Source: Luidia sarsii | Lineage: Eukaryota; Echinodermata; Asteroidea; Paxillosida; Luidiidae | Reading direction: 5' to 3' | Assembly (NCBI GenBank): GCA_949987565.1 | Contig: OX465103.1 | Coordinates: forward strand, 10,305,149 to 10,369,148 | DNA length: 64,000 bases | Part shown: in pieces, positions 48,901 to 61,100 of the stretch | Layout of the letters: every line of letters starts with the position of its first letter | Position numbering within the stretch: position 1 is the stretch's first letter | Notes under the pieces: model-generated | Database searches by the model: none | What the model was told of the DNA's origin: nothing | What the model saw: the letters and a program-made list of their open reading frames with translations, nothing else | Program-made: the position numbers and the translations under genes

Positions 48901-50213
48901 AAAGGTCTTGGTAGGATCGAAATGTCAGGCCCACTAAATGTTGAGAATTTTTACAGATACATGTACTGTATTCAAAGAAAATTCGGATACGAGTTTGATG
49001 TACACGAGTATCTCTCATACTTTTTTTCTTTCAATGGTGAAAATGCTACAAAGTATTTCAGAAAACATTTGGTGTGACATTGCTTGTTGAATGTCGGGAT
49101 TTCGCTTTCCTACAGAGAGTCTGCTACAAACACCTTATAAATCAACTTCAATGTTCAAGCAAACGAAGGAAGCAAAACCTGGTCACTAGGAAATCAAATA
49201 TTTTTTTAACTACACTTCAATTTATTCAACTGACTCCGAGAAGCTGTCCAGGAATTTTTCTTCATTTTCAGCGAAGAGCAGGAGTTGCCTCTGATGTGAC
49301 TCGGACATGGTGTGACACTTGAAGCCATTCTGACAAAGAAAAAAATAAGTTGAAGTTATAATAAATCAATAATATAATAAATTTTACGGTTAAATTAAAA
49401 AGTGATTTTCTGAGGGCTATTGTGTGTTGTCTGTAATACACTGTCAAACTCAAAGTAAAACATCGCTAAGTTCCTGCGGAGGTCAGGCTTATTACTGGTC
49501 CACGCTACCTGTAATTGTGTGGGAGCTTTATCAACTTATCATTTGTACTACTCAGCCTACTGTACTTCTATGACAGTATGACTAAGTAAGTATGATACTA
49601 TAACTTATAAGTATGAGTCGACTATGTACAGTATGAGTACGGTATGACATGAGTATGAGCGAAGTGAGTGCAAAGTAAACGCTCCATGTTCTAGTCATCA
49701 CAAATTTAATTGAAATAAACAAAGGTGGTAGGCCCATTACTAGAATTAGTACTATTACTAGTATCATTCATCCTGTTATTAGTATTATTAAATATTTATA
49801 ATACAATAATAGTACTTTAATAGTACAGTCAAAAATGGTGGGTTGCTCTGGTGCTGAATCATGCAAACATTCCAGCAAGAGTCTTTATTATTTATTTCCC
49901 TAAATCTGGTGACTTGTAAAAAGGGAAGTGAGTACGGGGGGGGGGGGCAGGTGGGTGTTGTTTTGTATCGTTTTGGTTTGTTTTTAATTTGCGGTTTTGC
50001 TGTGAAAATCAAACATTTGCTTTGGTGAAAAGAAAACGCTGTAGAGAGCAAGTTGCTCGGGTCCATGTGTACGATGGAGTATCCATATCGATTCCTTACC
50101 TCGTCTCTGCATTGCTTTTGGCACATCTGACAAAACCATCGCAGCTTCTGTAATCCCTTCGACTTGATCCTGTTGGCGATCGCCTTGGGAGTAAGGAAAC
50201 CTTGTTTCGGCAT
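42935..50213 (-). CDS. KIN: KIN (KIN17) DNA- and RNA-binding zinc-finger protein
   Basis: Ten minus-strand exons: 50213-50100, 49329-49235, 48695-48529, 47659-47478, 47015-46840, 45485-45374, 44850-44725, 44355-44256, 43731-43631 and 43009-42935 (stop included). All phases agree, giving 415 residues (human 393). KIN17 is a nuclear protein that binds curved DNA and RNA, with roles in DNA damage response, replication and pre-mRNA processing. The N-terminus FLTPKAIANRIKSKGLQKLR leads into the C2H2 finger (CQMCQKQC to HTMSESH) split across exons 1 and 2. The winged-helix region follows (FMELLKRRFNTRRVHCNVVY, HMNATKWETLTEFVKWLGRE). A basic linker (KKKDSSGRSKGEKRKSALDE) leads to the C-terminal tandem SH3-like/KOW part (VVNGPHRGHKATLVAVQDD, IPYEDFSKLA). 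The start at 50213 fits the family; an in-frame ATG at 50303 would add 30 residues with no homology. Confidence 0.96.
43862..44117. mobile_element. Long foldback element (KIN intron 8)
   Basis: This is the longest copy of the family at 1997-2156. Left arm: GAGGTTTGTGGTGACACCAT, GGTTCTGAAAAGAACCGGAG and TATACTCTGTTTGTCTTCAG. Right arm: CTGAAGACAAACAGAGCATA, CCAGTTCTTTTCAGAGCCAC and CATGGTTTCACTGCAAACCT. The arms are about 115 bp each with mismatches, around a short loop, so the pre-mRNA could form a long hairpin. Confidence 0.75.
46062..46765. mobile_element. TTAA-flanked element with 19-bp perfect inverted ends (KIN intron 5)
   Basis: TTAACCACTTCGCGCCGGG at 46062-46080 and its exact reverse complement at 46747-46765 bound 704 bp. 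TTAA at both outer edges fits piggyBac- or Kolobok-type insertion. The interior has no transposase, so it is non-autonomous. Diverged relatives lie at 20960-21355, 29950-30140, 33831-34040, 37284-37580 and 52648-53003, several also ending in AAGTGGTTAA. Confidence 0.75.
47035..47185 (-). repeat. 22-bp minisatellite before KIN exon 5
   Basis: Six or more diverged copies of AATGGTAACCAGGGAACTT. The array begins about 20 bases from the acceptor of KIN exon 5 on the minus strand (exon starts 47015), again placing a tandem array against a 3' splice site. Confidence 0.7.
47330..47398. mobile_element. Short MITE with CTGTCTGCACTGG ends (KIN intron 4)
   Basis: CTGTCTGCACTGGGCTT and its near reverse complement AAGTCCAGTGCGGACAG enclose 35 bp. 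Related, longer sequence rich in CCACTGGACT and GTTAAAAGTAACC fills 48030-48500 in KIN intron 3. Confidence 0.5.
48030..48505. mobile_element. GTTAAAGTAACC / CCACTGGACT repeat cluster (KIN intron 3)
   Basis: Several inverted and direct copies of GGTTAAAGTAACCGAACTG and TTTCCACTGGACTTAAAATG suggest nested non-autonomous elements of one family. Boundaries are unclear. Confidence 0.4.
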
Positions 50214-50369
50214 GCTACTTGGAAGAGTTGACGTTCCACTTTCTACGTTCTCAACGAGCGTTGACCACTTCACTTTGTAGCGCTGGGAACCAGCTATGAA
50301 CATTTACCGTAAACCCCGTATGCTATATTGCGTGGTTTACCGTACGTAAACCAGCGTAATATTTCCAAG
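50214..50369. promoter_or_regulatory. Bidirectional promoter between KIN and MRPL42
   Basis: Only 156 bp separate the two start codons, which point away from each other. There is no TATA box. The imperfect palindrome TGGTTTAC-CGTAC-GTAAACCA (50333-50353) and a second TTTACCGTAAA (50303-50313) recur within it. The MRPL42 start lies in CCAAGATGGCGGCC, a strong YY1-type motif common at TATA-less promoters of ribosomal and mitochondrial genes. Confidence 0.65.
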
Positions 50370-53300
50370 ATGGCGGCCCACATGAATCGACTTTCTCGCC
50401 TGTTCAGCTCGGTTTTACACCACAGTTCAAACCGCATTTGTCAATTTGGTAAGAAATGAATTTCAATCGAGGGTAATAAGCGGAGAGCACTTTTCCTGGA
50501 CAAAGTTATATCCCAATTTTTGGAGGCACTTTTATATTGAAACCTTTCAATTTTAAGTGTTTGTCATAGGTTTGGCCTATCTCAGTTATTCAACCCTTTT
50601 TTCTTGACTACCGTAATCAGTTTATCAATATCAATGCATTTTACAAATACCGGGGGTACATGTAATGATGTAGTCCGAGTAACCTGGACCTGACAAGTCA
50701 CCTTTTTTTATCGAATTTTGAAATTTTGAGGGACGGGTGACTGTAGGGTCCAAGGATAGTGGCTTTGCAATGTGGGAATTTGATCTTTGAAAAATACCCC
50801 CGACCGAAATCCCCAGATTCACCCCCCAAAACACCCGTGAAACCATCCCCATGAGGATTCATTGAGAATCACAGATTCCAATACTGGTCATTTTTGTTTT
50901 ACTCACGTTTGGGAAAAGGGAAAAAATTCCCCTCAGTTGATCAAGACGATTCTCTCTCGTCCGACGAGCCAAAAGGGGGCCATCTTTGATTTCAAATTGA
51001 AACAGTACATACTGTACACGTAAACACATAAATCGATGACGTTTTGGCAGGTCTGTGCGTGCACACGCACACACTTACACAGACCCACTGTACAGAACTG
51101 TCAAAATGTCATCGATTTACGTGTATACATACGTCTACAGTACCGGTATACCGTTTCAATTTAAAATCAAAGATGGCAGCCTTTTGGCTCATCGGACAGG
51201 AGAGAATCTTCTTGATGAACTGAAGGACAATTTCTCCCTTTTCCCAAATGTGAGTACCGGTAAAACAAAATGACCAGTATTGGAATCTGTGATTCTCACT
51301 GAATCCTCAATGGGCGCGTGGGACGGCGCGTGGGAAAATTATTTATTTTAATTTAGGGTAGCTAACAGCCTGTATCCTTTTTACTCCATTTTATGTGTTT
51401 TATTTTGATCAATCAAATTATGTAAAAAAATAATAAAAGAACTAAAGAGTAAAGTTTCCGTAGCTAATTAATTGAGGGGATCTGTACATTCAGAAATTGC
51501 GAGATATTTTGCCAAAGCCAACGGCAATGCCAATGCACTTAAAAATGTAATGTATGTAAAGCTAAAGGCTTGGTTTTTGCCATTGATTATCAGTAACTTT
51601 GGTTCTCACAATACAAGTTTGATTTTACATTAATTTATTTCCTTGCACTCTGTTTCAGAGCTGTGCAGACGCCTTTGCAGCGCAAAAATTATACAAACAG
51701 ATGGGTGAGTATTCTTTTCGAAATGAGAACAAATCAGAAGAGAATCAGTTAAAATAAAGGAAGTGTATATCCACCTGGCAATGGCATTCTGCTGTTGCAG
51801 GGTGGATATAACCTCCCACTAGAGGTGTATATTCACCTGGCAACGGTATTCTTCCTGGGGGTCATTCCTGCTGATGTTATGCATATTCATGAATGCTCTT
51901 TACTCTGATTGGCCAGAGTATAGAGCATACATGAATATGCATAAACATGATGTAATGACAATTGGCCAATCAGATTAAGGGACTGGAAGAATAGCGTTTG
52001 CGGGAAGAATGCCTTTGCCGGGAGAATATAACATGCCTAAAATAAAAGGCAGTTTTGGTGGCCCAATCAAGCAAATACAATTTGCACCATTTATAAGAAA
52101 TGTTTGTGATTGTTCATCATTGTTGCAAACTTTTTTTTTCAAGTGAATAAATCCAAATTTCATTGGGCCACTATATAGCAAAGTTAGTGTGGAGCCCTCA
52201 TTACATTAATGTATGTCAATGTATTCACTAGGCTAACAGGAACCTCCGACTATAGGGCAAATTGTGATAGCTCAGATGGAAGAGCACTGGTATGTTAATC
52301 CAGAAGTCTTGGGTTCAAGTCCCAGTCCAGTCAAAATTGTCTTTGCCAGTTTTTCACTTTTTTAGTTGAGGATTTTATTAATTTATTTCTTTTGATTCAG
52401 GAGCCTTGCAATGGTGGAAACTGCAGATGGTAATTGTATAGCATGTCATCATCCCACGGAACCCTTCCCGTATGAACACTCAAAGGTATTGTATGTAAAT
52501 GTGTAAGATGGCCATCTTAATACCGGCCTGACATGAATTTGAAAAATGAATTTGCTTTGCGGAGTTTTTGCATTTACCTCTCTGGCCCGTATGTTTACGG
52601 AATCCTTGAAAATGAATTGAAAATGACAGCGAAAATTTCTGTGTTTAACCACTTGGCTTCGGGCCACTTTTTAGTGCCCATAACTGCCAACATTGTAACT
52701 TTTAGCGCCCATAACTATCCCTTTGAAAAATGTACTATTTTCAAAATTCTCTAAGCAATTGATAACAACAAATACCTTCGAAATAAATCAATAAGAGTAC
52801 TACACTATGAGTACAAGTGAGTCAAACCTGGCACAATCGGACGTCTGTGTGGCTTTTGTCATGCTACATATCGTTTTGTGGTTGTCTGAAAGAGTCTTTA
52901 TTCAAAACTTGGACAATAGTGATGTTGGGATTCGGAGGGCCTGGCGCTTAGCAACAGCACCGGCACTCCAAATTCAGAGTTCCCAGCACAGAGTGGTTAA
53001 GACTAGTTGATTTCATTGGTGAAAAAATTTACAAGTATGTGGGGCTTCTTAGCCGCTTACACATTTTTAGCGACTAAAAGGAATAATTATTCACTTGAGG
53101 AGTAGCACAGAATTGAATGGCTAATGCACTGTCAACCAGCAAGACATTTTCCCTAACATATTCCACAAATCCAGGCACTGTTTGTGAAGACAAGGAAACT
53201 TTCACCACTAGAGATAATACCTTCTTCCTTTAAGCTTGATTTATAATTCTCTCTGCAGGAGGCTTTTCTCACTTACAAATTCATTTCATTTCATTTGCCT

Positions 53301-54588
53301 AACCTCACCAGATGTATCCCCTCCAAATACCATTGATATCTTTAGTCCTACATGTGCAGTCCATGTAGCTATTAGACTGATGAATTCCAAGCCATAAAGT
53401 TCATATTTTTTTCTGTTGCAGCCTATCCCCAGACCAGACCCATCCAAGCCAGAGGTAAGCTTTCTCAGATATTGTGGGTGCTCTGTAGATCTGCTTCTTT
53501 GTATTTTCAAGCTATTAATTCATTCATCCTGGCCCTGAATAGTGCAAGGAGGCAACCATCCACCATTTTGGCACTCCCAATACAATGGGTTTGCCTACTT
53601 TGCCAAAATTGCCAGCCTTGTTGTCTACCTAGAACTGAAGCCACTCTCCGCCATTTTAGCACTCTCAATGCAATAGGTTTGTCAGCCTTTTCCCCAGGTC
53701 TACTTAGAACTGAAGCCACTCTCGGCCATTTTTGCACTCCCAATACAATAGATTTGCCAGCCTTGTTCCCAAGGTCTTTCTCAGGACTGAAGCCACTATC
53801 GGCCATTTTATGTTAGCCCTCCCATTCGTCCTGCAGATCTTTTCAGAACCACACAAACTCACAAGAGAGATTATTTCCCCATTCTCAATACAAAAACATT
53901 CTTGGCTTGTAAGGAAACCGCCGAGTCGATGCTGAAGATGAGGATGAGTCACGAGAAATGGAGCAAAGAGAAGCAAGGTCCTGACGTCCACGAGTTGGCC
54001 AAGATGTTCTACACGACTAAACACAGATGGTACCCACTGTAAGTCCATGATTACATCACACAGGGCTCCCGGATGAATCTAGTCAGCCTGTGGTAGCAGA
54101 CTCTCTGAAAACCCTGTCATGTCTGATTTGATCGTCTAACTTTTCAGTGTCCTCAGAAAGTTGCCATTGCATCCATTGTGAACGAAACAGAAACCAATAA
54201 GGCATTTTCTCTGACCTTTGCATGGTGTTACCGCAAACCTATTACTTAATCTGCTTTACCTTTGAGAAAGGTCCTGCTAAGATCGAAACATCAGGCCCTC
54301 TAATTTTTTATCAAAACATCAGGCCCCCTAACTTTTGATCGAAGCATCAGGCCCTCTAACTTTTGAGACTTACCGGTATTCTGCTATTCTCACCATGAAA
54401 GCCTTCAAATCTCATTTCTCTGATCTACTGAAGAAGATCTTGCGAACAATTCTATTGATTGAGTATAATTCCAAGTCTCAGCACAGATCTGCAAGTAATT
54501 GGACGATACTTTGATTACATTCCCCAGGGGCATCAGGAGGAGAAGTAAGGCCAAGAGGAACCCCGTCCGAGACAGACCTTACTTGTAA
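50370..54588 (+). CDS. MRPL42: Mitochondrial ribosomal protein L42 (mL42)
   Basis: Six exons: 50370-50448, 51659-51704, 52401-52485, 53422-53454, 53914-54038 and 54528-54588. Phases agree and yield 142 residues, the length I recall for the human protein. The N-terminus MAAHMNRLSRLFSSVLHHSS is basic, serine-rich and free of acids, as expected of a mitochondrial import signal. The core matches MRPL42: ETADGNCIACHHPTEPFPYE, HSKPIPRPDP, then ELAKMFYTTKHRWYP, and a basic tail GIRRRSKAKRNPVRDRP. The protein sits in the large mitoribosomal subunit of animals. The ATG is within an AAGATGGCGG motif shared with the KIN-side promoter. AATAAA signals at 55260 and 55281 suggest a 3' UTR of about 700 bases. 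Confidence 0.96.
51757..52035. mobile_element. MITE family A, copy 2 (MRPL42 intron 2)
   Basis: Matches 9940-10165 over most of its length (GTGTATATTCACCTGGCAAC, CATGAATATGCATAAACATG, ATTGGCCAATCAGATTAAGG), with the ends partly inverted. Confidence 0.6.
52259..52360 (+). mobile_element. tRNA-derived SINE, family 1 (MRPL42 intron 2)
   Basis: A box TAGCTCAGATGGAAGAGC and canonical B box GGGTTCAAGTCCC, then CCAGTCAAAATTGTCTTTGC. The flanking tail shared with other copies identifies a SINE. Confidence 0.65.
52648..53003. mobile_element. Diverged copy of the 46062-46765 TTAA element (MRPL42 intron 3)
   Basis: Starts TTTAACCACTTGGCTTCGGG and ends CACAGAGTGGTTAAGA; the interior GTCAAACCTGGCACAATCGG and CATATCGTTTTGTGGTTGTC is shared with the other copies. 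Confidence 0.6.
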
Positions 54589-55259
54589 CATTTGCTTCTT
54601 GGAGACAACGAGAAGGCATTGCTTGAAACTCCATGATGGAGAGCGCTACTTTGTTGTGACCTATGACTAGTATGTCCATTCACAGCCACAGCTGTGGATG
54701 CATAGACACTATTCAGCTTGTACACAGTGGGCCATTCAGTGCACCCATTCACTGTCACAGCTATGTTTACCTACAATGACCCTATTCACAATGGGTCATT
54801 CTCATTCAATTATCACAGTGCCAGTATACAGCCCTGACCCATACCAGGCACACTGTCCAGTAGATATAAACCAAAGCAGGAAGTGATTGAGATTCAGACA
54901 AGCTAAGGGACACTAGTCAATGTCTGCTTCATCCAAAGCTACCCTCTGAAGGAGATGTTGAACAACTGTGTACTCACAAAATCCAAGAAATCAAAAGCAA
55001 CCAATCTTCCTGACCTCATATTAATGTTTGAATACTGAATAACAGATCATTTCTAATGAAGGATCCCAGTCTTATGTTATCTCGTTGCTCTTAGCTCCCG
55101 TGAATTCACAGCGTTCATTAGAAGCTCAGAAAAAAATCACTAAATCCAGAAGGTCGTTGAAAGAAATGAATACTCTTCTTTGCTGTTCCCTCTTTAGTAG
55201 TCGGTGGAAAATTCAGCTTGTAAAATACCTCAAAGTTTGCTTGTTTTTTGTCACAGAAC

Positions 55260-55286
55260 AATAAAAAAAAATCTTAGTCAAATAAA
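55260..55286 (+). promoter_or_regulatory. MRPL42: MRPL42 polyadenylation signals
   Basis: AATAAA at 55260-55265 and again at 55281-55286, about 680 bases after the stop codon. Confidence 0.45.
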
Positions 55287-55299
55287 TTTCTTGGACTTG

Positions 55300-57947
55300 A
55301 TGTCTATGTGTGTATTTAAAACAGTGTTTGAAAAGACAATCCAGGTGTGGCATCTGGTTGTAGGTATAATAGGTTAATGTTAGTGTCAATTGAAAAGAAA
55401 AAGGGAATTTCTTTAGAAAGTTGCTTATTAATCCTGATATGCAAAGATGTTACAAACTGCTTACTGACTAAAATGTCTAAAATGCTAATAACTAATAGGT
55501 TGGCCTGATGAGTGATGTTCCAGGACTTTTCTCAAAGGCAGAAGCTTTGAGAAAGGTCCAGCTTAGGATTGAAACATTCACATAGGGCATTTATTATACA
55601 AAATTACACTTGGACAACAAGTTTGAAAATGCACTTTAGAGTTGCCAGCTCTTGTGAAAAACCTGTAAAAAAAAAGTTTGGACAATAAGCAATTATTACA
55701 AAAAATAAATGCCGCAGGTTGAATTGCATTGAATAAAAATTATAATAATAAAAACGCTCTACATCCATGGGCTATAGAGGGCGCTGTAACAGCTGGTTAG
55801 ACCAGGAAGTTGGTTGCCCTTTTTTCGCAGTCGGTCACCATACTAAAGCCAAAGGCCTGTTCCAATGTTCCTGTCATACTCAGTCATACCATTGATATTG
55901 TATTACTACTACTAGTACCACAGAAAAGGTACTTAGTAGTACTACTACCGTAGTACTACTAGTACTAGTACTAGTACTTAGTACTAACTAGTATTACAGG
56001 CTACAGCTTTGGAAGAGAAAGTCTGTACGGCATCTGACAATCAGTGGTTATCTCGCGGAAATCACTGGAACTAGCGGATGGCGATAACGAAGTGGACTCG
56101 ATTTGACGTCAATGCACGTGTTTACTGTTTACCCGGTAAGAACTAAGTAGTAAGTCACTAAGTGATTGAGTTGTTGATCAAAATCTGCCCAAGTTGAGTA
56201 ATTTGTTGCGAAGGGTCTTGCACTTGCAGAACATAACTTCAAAGAAAGTTCAACTTCAAAGTTCAAGTTGTAGTTACCGAAAGTCGAACCATTGATTGAG
56301 TAAGGAAACTATGTCGGACTCGTAGTGGTAGCCTGCTTTGCTGTGTTGGCTGATCCAGTTAAGCACTCTGGAGATACACCGTACATGTAGGGTACACATC
56401 TCTGGCATGGAGTGGAAATATATGGCAGTTAATTGTTAAAAATCAAATGCTGCTGACTGGCGCCCCAGTTAACAAATTAACTAGTTAGTGTAGGGAAATT
56501 CTTAAGACACCTGCCCAAGATTGGTAACCACATCAGATTAACTAGGCCAGTCGGCTTGTGATACATTCCAATGCAGGCTGTAGCCTATCCCACAGTGGAC
56601 CCACTGTCCATTCATTGCCCATGATGGCCATAACAATATAACAATAATAGGGCAAGAAACTCCACCCAGGAGTGCATAAAAAGCACCACCACCAGTAGAA
56701 CTGGGCATTCAGTACCAGACCTATACTACGGTGAGGACACCCAACCTACCTGCCTAGCCTACAGCGGTTGACAACCACATTTGCGTGTCCAGAAACAGGG
56801 GTAAGAACTGGTTAGGTAGTGTTTGCTCCTTACAGTGACTACCCCCGTGGAAGGGCACACTTTTGTGTATTTCCATGTGTAGTTTATTTGTTTGTATCAA
56901 ATCCCTAAAACAGTAGTTGATTTGGGAAGGCTGCCATCTACTCTACAGTACAGTAACTTGAGTAAGAGTAAGGGCAGCATAGCAAGACTTTGGAGTAACT
57001 TAGAGTTAGAAGTTAGATGGTAAGAGTGCTGGTACTGTGGTACTGGTACTAGTGCCACTGTGGTAGTGGTAGTGCCACAAAACCAGAGGTTTCGGGTTCA
57101 AGTCCCGATCCAGTCAAAGTTTTATTTGCCAAATGTTTTTCAAACTTATTTTTTTACAATAAGGAAAGCTATTAATTATATATATATCGTTATATTACTA
57201 AGGTAATCAATTTTATAAAAAATTACTAGCTACCTAGACTACAGTCATTTTGTCATAAAAACAAAATTAATGGATCTAATTACAAGATCAATATACTTTT
57301 TGTCAAGCTTATTTTCAAAAATCTAAAAAAATCAGTGAGCCTGTCCTTTCTCAGGTTCTTTCAACCTTCCTCTGCTCAAAGGCAGAATGAATCCAACAGT
57401 TACTGTCAAAGCTAATGTAATTAACAAGGCAAAAAAGGCTTACAAAGAAATGCCAATATAAATGGACTTACAAAATTGTAAATGAGGACAGTCTTCCTTA
57501 CAAGAAATCCCCTCCTGGGTCCTTGCTTGTCGAGAAAATGGAGTTGTAGGCATGTGTGTATGACACTAGAGCAAGAAAATTCATTACGGTACATACAGCC
57601 AACAGCTGCAAACACGTCCTAATAAGAGCATGTTCAGAAGTTCAAGGTGATTTGATTATTTACAGTGTATGACTTCACTTTTTATTTAGATTGGAACCCT
57701 AGGTCTACCAAACTAGGTCAGCATGTCGCACAAACCACACCGTACTGTCATCCAGGTGCAATCGGCACTTTCCTGTTGCGTACAGAGTATGCACTTGTTT
57801 TCAAGTTCTAAGTAGGGCTACAAATACGTCCCTGAAGCATTCATAGAAATGTTTTTCAAATGTCCAAGGCCTGCATTGTTTTTGTCATTAGGATAGCACG
57901 TAGGCATACTAATCGTTACTTCCCTGTGTCTGATGTATTTTCCCCAG
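55300..57947. other. Spacer between MRPL42 and the SH2 gene, with a possible promoter
   Basis: Includes a GTACTACTAGTACTAGTACT microsatellite (55905-55995), then TTGACGTCAA at 56103-56112 (a full CRE), followed by CCCG-GTAAGAAC at 56132, which could be the donor of a non-coding first exon of the SH2 gene. A family 1 SINE interrupted by TGGTACTGGTACTAGT repeats lies at 56915-57135. A long AT-rich stretch (57140-57480) shows nothing else. Confidence 0.4.
56103..56112. promoter_or_regulatory. Full CRE palindrome
   Basis: TTGACGTCAA next to an E-box-like GCACGTG (56114-56120), upstream of the SH2 gene. The role is inferred from motif only. Confidence 0.3.
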
Positions 57948-58100
57948 GTGTACGAGGAAGGAAGTGATCGTACAGCGTTGCAACCTTTGCTGAATGACAT
58001 CATGCCTGTCAACAAACTCCGGGAAAATACACGCACAGCAGATGTTGGTGCTACTGCTGGTCTGTGTGACGCGTACTTCTTGGAGGCTTTATAAGCGGTG

Positions 58101-61100
58101 ATGGCTACAGACCTGACTCAGACCATGTCCAGGACGTACAAGCTTTCCTTGACCGAGACAGACAGCCAAGAGCAAGACATGCCGCCCGTACCGCAACGCA
58201 AGAACCGGGGTATGGTACCTAGACCCATCACCAGGCCTGGCTATAAGGGTGCGTGCAAAGCAGCTATGTCTCTTGAATTCTACTATGGAAGAGTGACCAA
58301 CAAACAGGTAATAACTAATATACATGTATGCCCATCATTATTTTTATTTCAACAACTGAAGGGCCGACATTTTTATCCAAGCAGGGGACGATTTCACCAA
58401 ACTCGTCATAACTCACGATCAATTGCAAGACGAAGAGCGATGCACAGAAACCATACGGCCTAGCACAACTTACAATGGGTTATCCATCGTAAGTAGAGTT
58501 ACGATGCATTGTAAGGTTTTGTGAAATCCATCCCTGGACTTTTCTGCCTTTGAGAAAGGGCCTGCTAGGATCGAAGTGTCAGGCCCTCCTAATTTTTGAG
58601 ATTTGCACTTTGTTCATCTTAGCTAGTAACCGGTTTGCAACACTTTGGCATATTATTCTTTTCTTATTATTAACACACAGAAATCAAAAAGAAAAAGATC
58701 ATTCTGATAAAATCAGAGAATATATGGCTGTATACAAAGATGTTGCAAACTTCTCACTGTCTAAATTTACCAAAATGCAAATCTCAAAATTTAGTGTGCC
58801 TGACATTTCAATCCTACATGTAGCTACATGTAGCAGGACCTTTCTCAAAGGCAGCCTTTTTCTCTGCCTTTGAGAAAGGTCCTGCTAGGATAAAAACGTC
58901 AGGTCCACTAAATGGCTAATAAATCATAAAATGTGTCTGAATGTGCATGCAGCCATTCTGGAATGACCCTCATACTATTACTAGCTACACTGTACATCAC
59001 CTTAGTGTTTCTGACTGGTGCCCCCACCCCAGCGAAGATTGTCGCCTATTTGGACAGGCTACCTACCTAAGGCCTTAATACATGTAGCTCAGGTGGTAGA
59101 GCACTGGGCCGTTCAACCAGAGACCCTGGTTCTTATCACAGTCTATTTACCGTAATTATTTTAATTGATAAATGGGAATTGCTGTTCAACGTGTTCCAAT
59201 CCAACCCATTGCAGATACGTGAATTCAGCTTGTTCATTGGTCATTTTGCCAATTGAAACACTTCTATTTAAAGTATATTTTGTTTGTGAAAAAAAAAACT
59301 TTGGCTTAAAGCCCCTACACAACATTGGTCGAGGTCAAAGAATAGCATCCAAAACTTGCATGAAATAGCACACCTGTGAACATTTCAGCTCAATCTGCCA
59401 ACCGAGTCTCGAGAAAATTGCGAAAACCGCTTCATTTGTTTCGCGAAAATGCAGCATTCAACTCCGTACTGTTCCGAAAAGTAGTTAGATCTCGGTGAGA
59501 CGTAAATGATTTCTTTTACTCTTTTTCTCCCAAAATACAACATTTTAGGCAGAAATATTTCAGTGTGAGGTTTCTACTAACCATCTTCAAGCTGTATAAG
59601 TTTCATGTAAATCTGTGAACATTTCTGTTTTTCGATCTTACCAATGTTGTGTAGGGGCTTTAACATGTACCATGCTTTACTGGCATATCATTTCAAATCC
59701 CAATTTTGCTTTGTTTTTCTCAGCCACACCCATTCTTTAAATCTTCCCTTTTGATACATGTACATTGTAACAATAAACCTCTTCAATTCAATATTATAAT
59801 GATCTTGTCCTAGTACTATAATGAAACTGAAAATATTTGCTAGCTACCCGAGCACTTACACTTTTTAGATTACTCACAGATAGAAAGAAAACAACGTTAG
59901 ACTCTGGTTTTACATATTTTGTACCTTCTGCCATGAATTAAAAGTTTTTTTAATTCCTCCACTTTTTCGGTACTTGCAAAGTACTTCTAAAAAAGTTTAG
60001 AGACTTATAATAATACCAAAAGTTATATACAGAATAATAGAAAGCGTTACAAGGTTTACTGACTAAAATGGCCCAAATGCAAATCTGAAACATGAAACAT
60101 GGAAGGCCTGAAGTTTCGCTCCTAGGAGGATCTTTCTCCTGCCTTTGAGTTGAGAAAGGTCCTGCTAGGATAAAAATGTCGGGCCCTCCAAATTGATGAG
60201 ATTTGTGTAAAGACTTCTGTTTCAAATATGATGGTAGGCTTTGGTAGCAGAAGGAATCTTAAGCCTAGCACATCACAAGATTTGTCGCTATAAAAGCGAA
60301 CTCTTTTCCAAAAATGTAGTGAGCCTCACAATGCATTTTGGAATCCTTTTTATTCTTTCAAATTATACTATTATATGGTGTCAGTGAAATACATGTACAA
60401 TACATCCATGGGATGCATTTTTTTTCTGAATTTCTTTTTTCACAAACCTACCATTTAGAATCAGGCAACCCATTTGAAACATCCGCAAAAGTGGGCCTAT
60501 TTCCTAGAACTGTAGAAGGATGATTGCTTCTAGCAAGGCTTTTGTCGCATTGAATTTGTTCCTATTCTTTACGGGTGCCTCGACCAACTGCACTTCCAGT
60601 TTTGGTAACTGAGGGAGAATTTTGATTCAGACTTTAAGAGGTGATTTATTACCCACATCCCATGTGTATACTGGTACATACAAAAAGACATGTATGTTGA
60701 ATGCAGACATACAAGTACGATAATTGGCTTGCTGCTCAGGACTGTTGAGTCTTTCACAAAGGAATTCCGTCAAATAATACACCAAATTTGGCAGGAAAAT
60801 TGTGTGCATGATTGTTATCCCACAGAAAAGCTAGCTAGGTCTTGGTTTGCAAAACAGACAAGGAAATTGACATTCTCAAAGGTCCTGCTAGGACAAAAAC
60901 CGATAGTTTCTACAATGTTATATATGCTATGGAATATGACTACTTATACTTTCTAGGTGAAGCTTTTTGGTGAGGTGCATGTAGATAACACAAGACACAT
61001 GTCAATGGGACACATTGTGATTGTGAATGTGTGTGAGTCTAAGTCCCCAGCGCTTTTATGTCAACATTTATCCAAAAGATGCAAAAGGAAAAATGTGACT

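Noticed and set aside
50214..50303. KIN start at the upstream in-frame ATG (50303)
   Set aside because: The extra 30 residues have no counterpart in the family, while 50213 gives the conserved FLTPKAIANRIKSKG start.
57075..57110. tRNA gene (GGGTTCAAGTCCC present)
   Set aside because: The A-box side is disrupted by a TGGTACTGGTACTAGT repeat, and the CCAGTCAAAG SINE tail follows.
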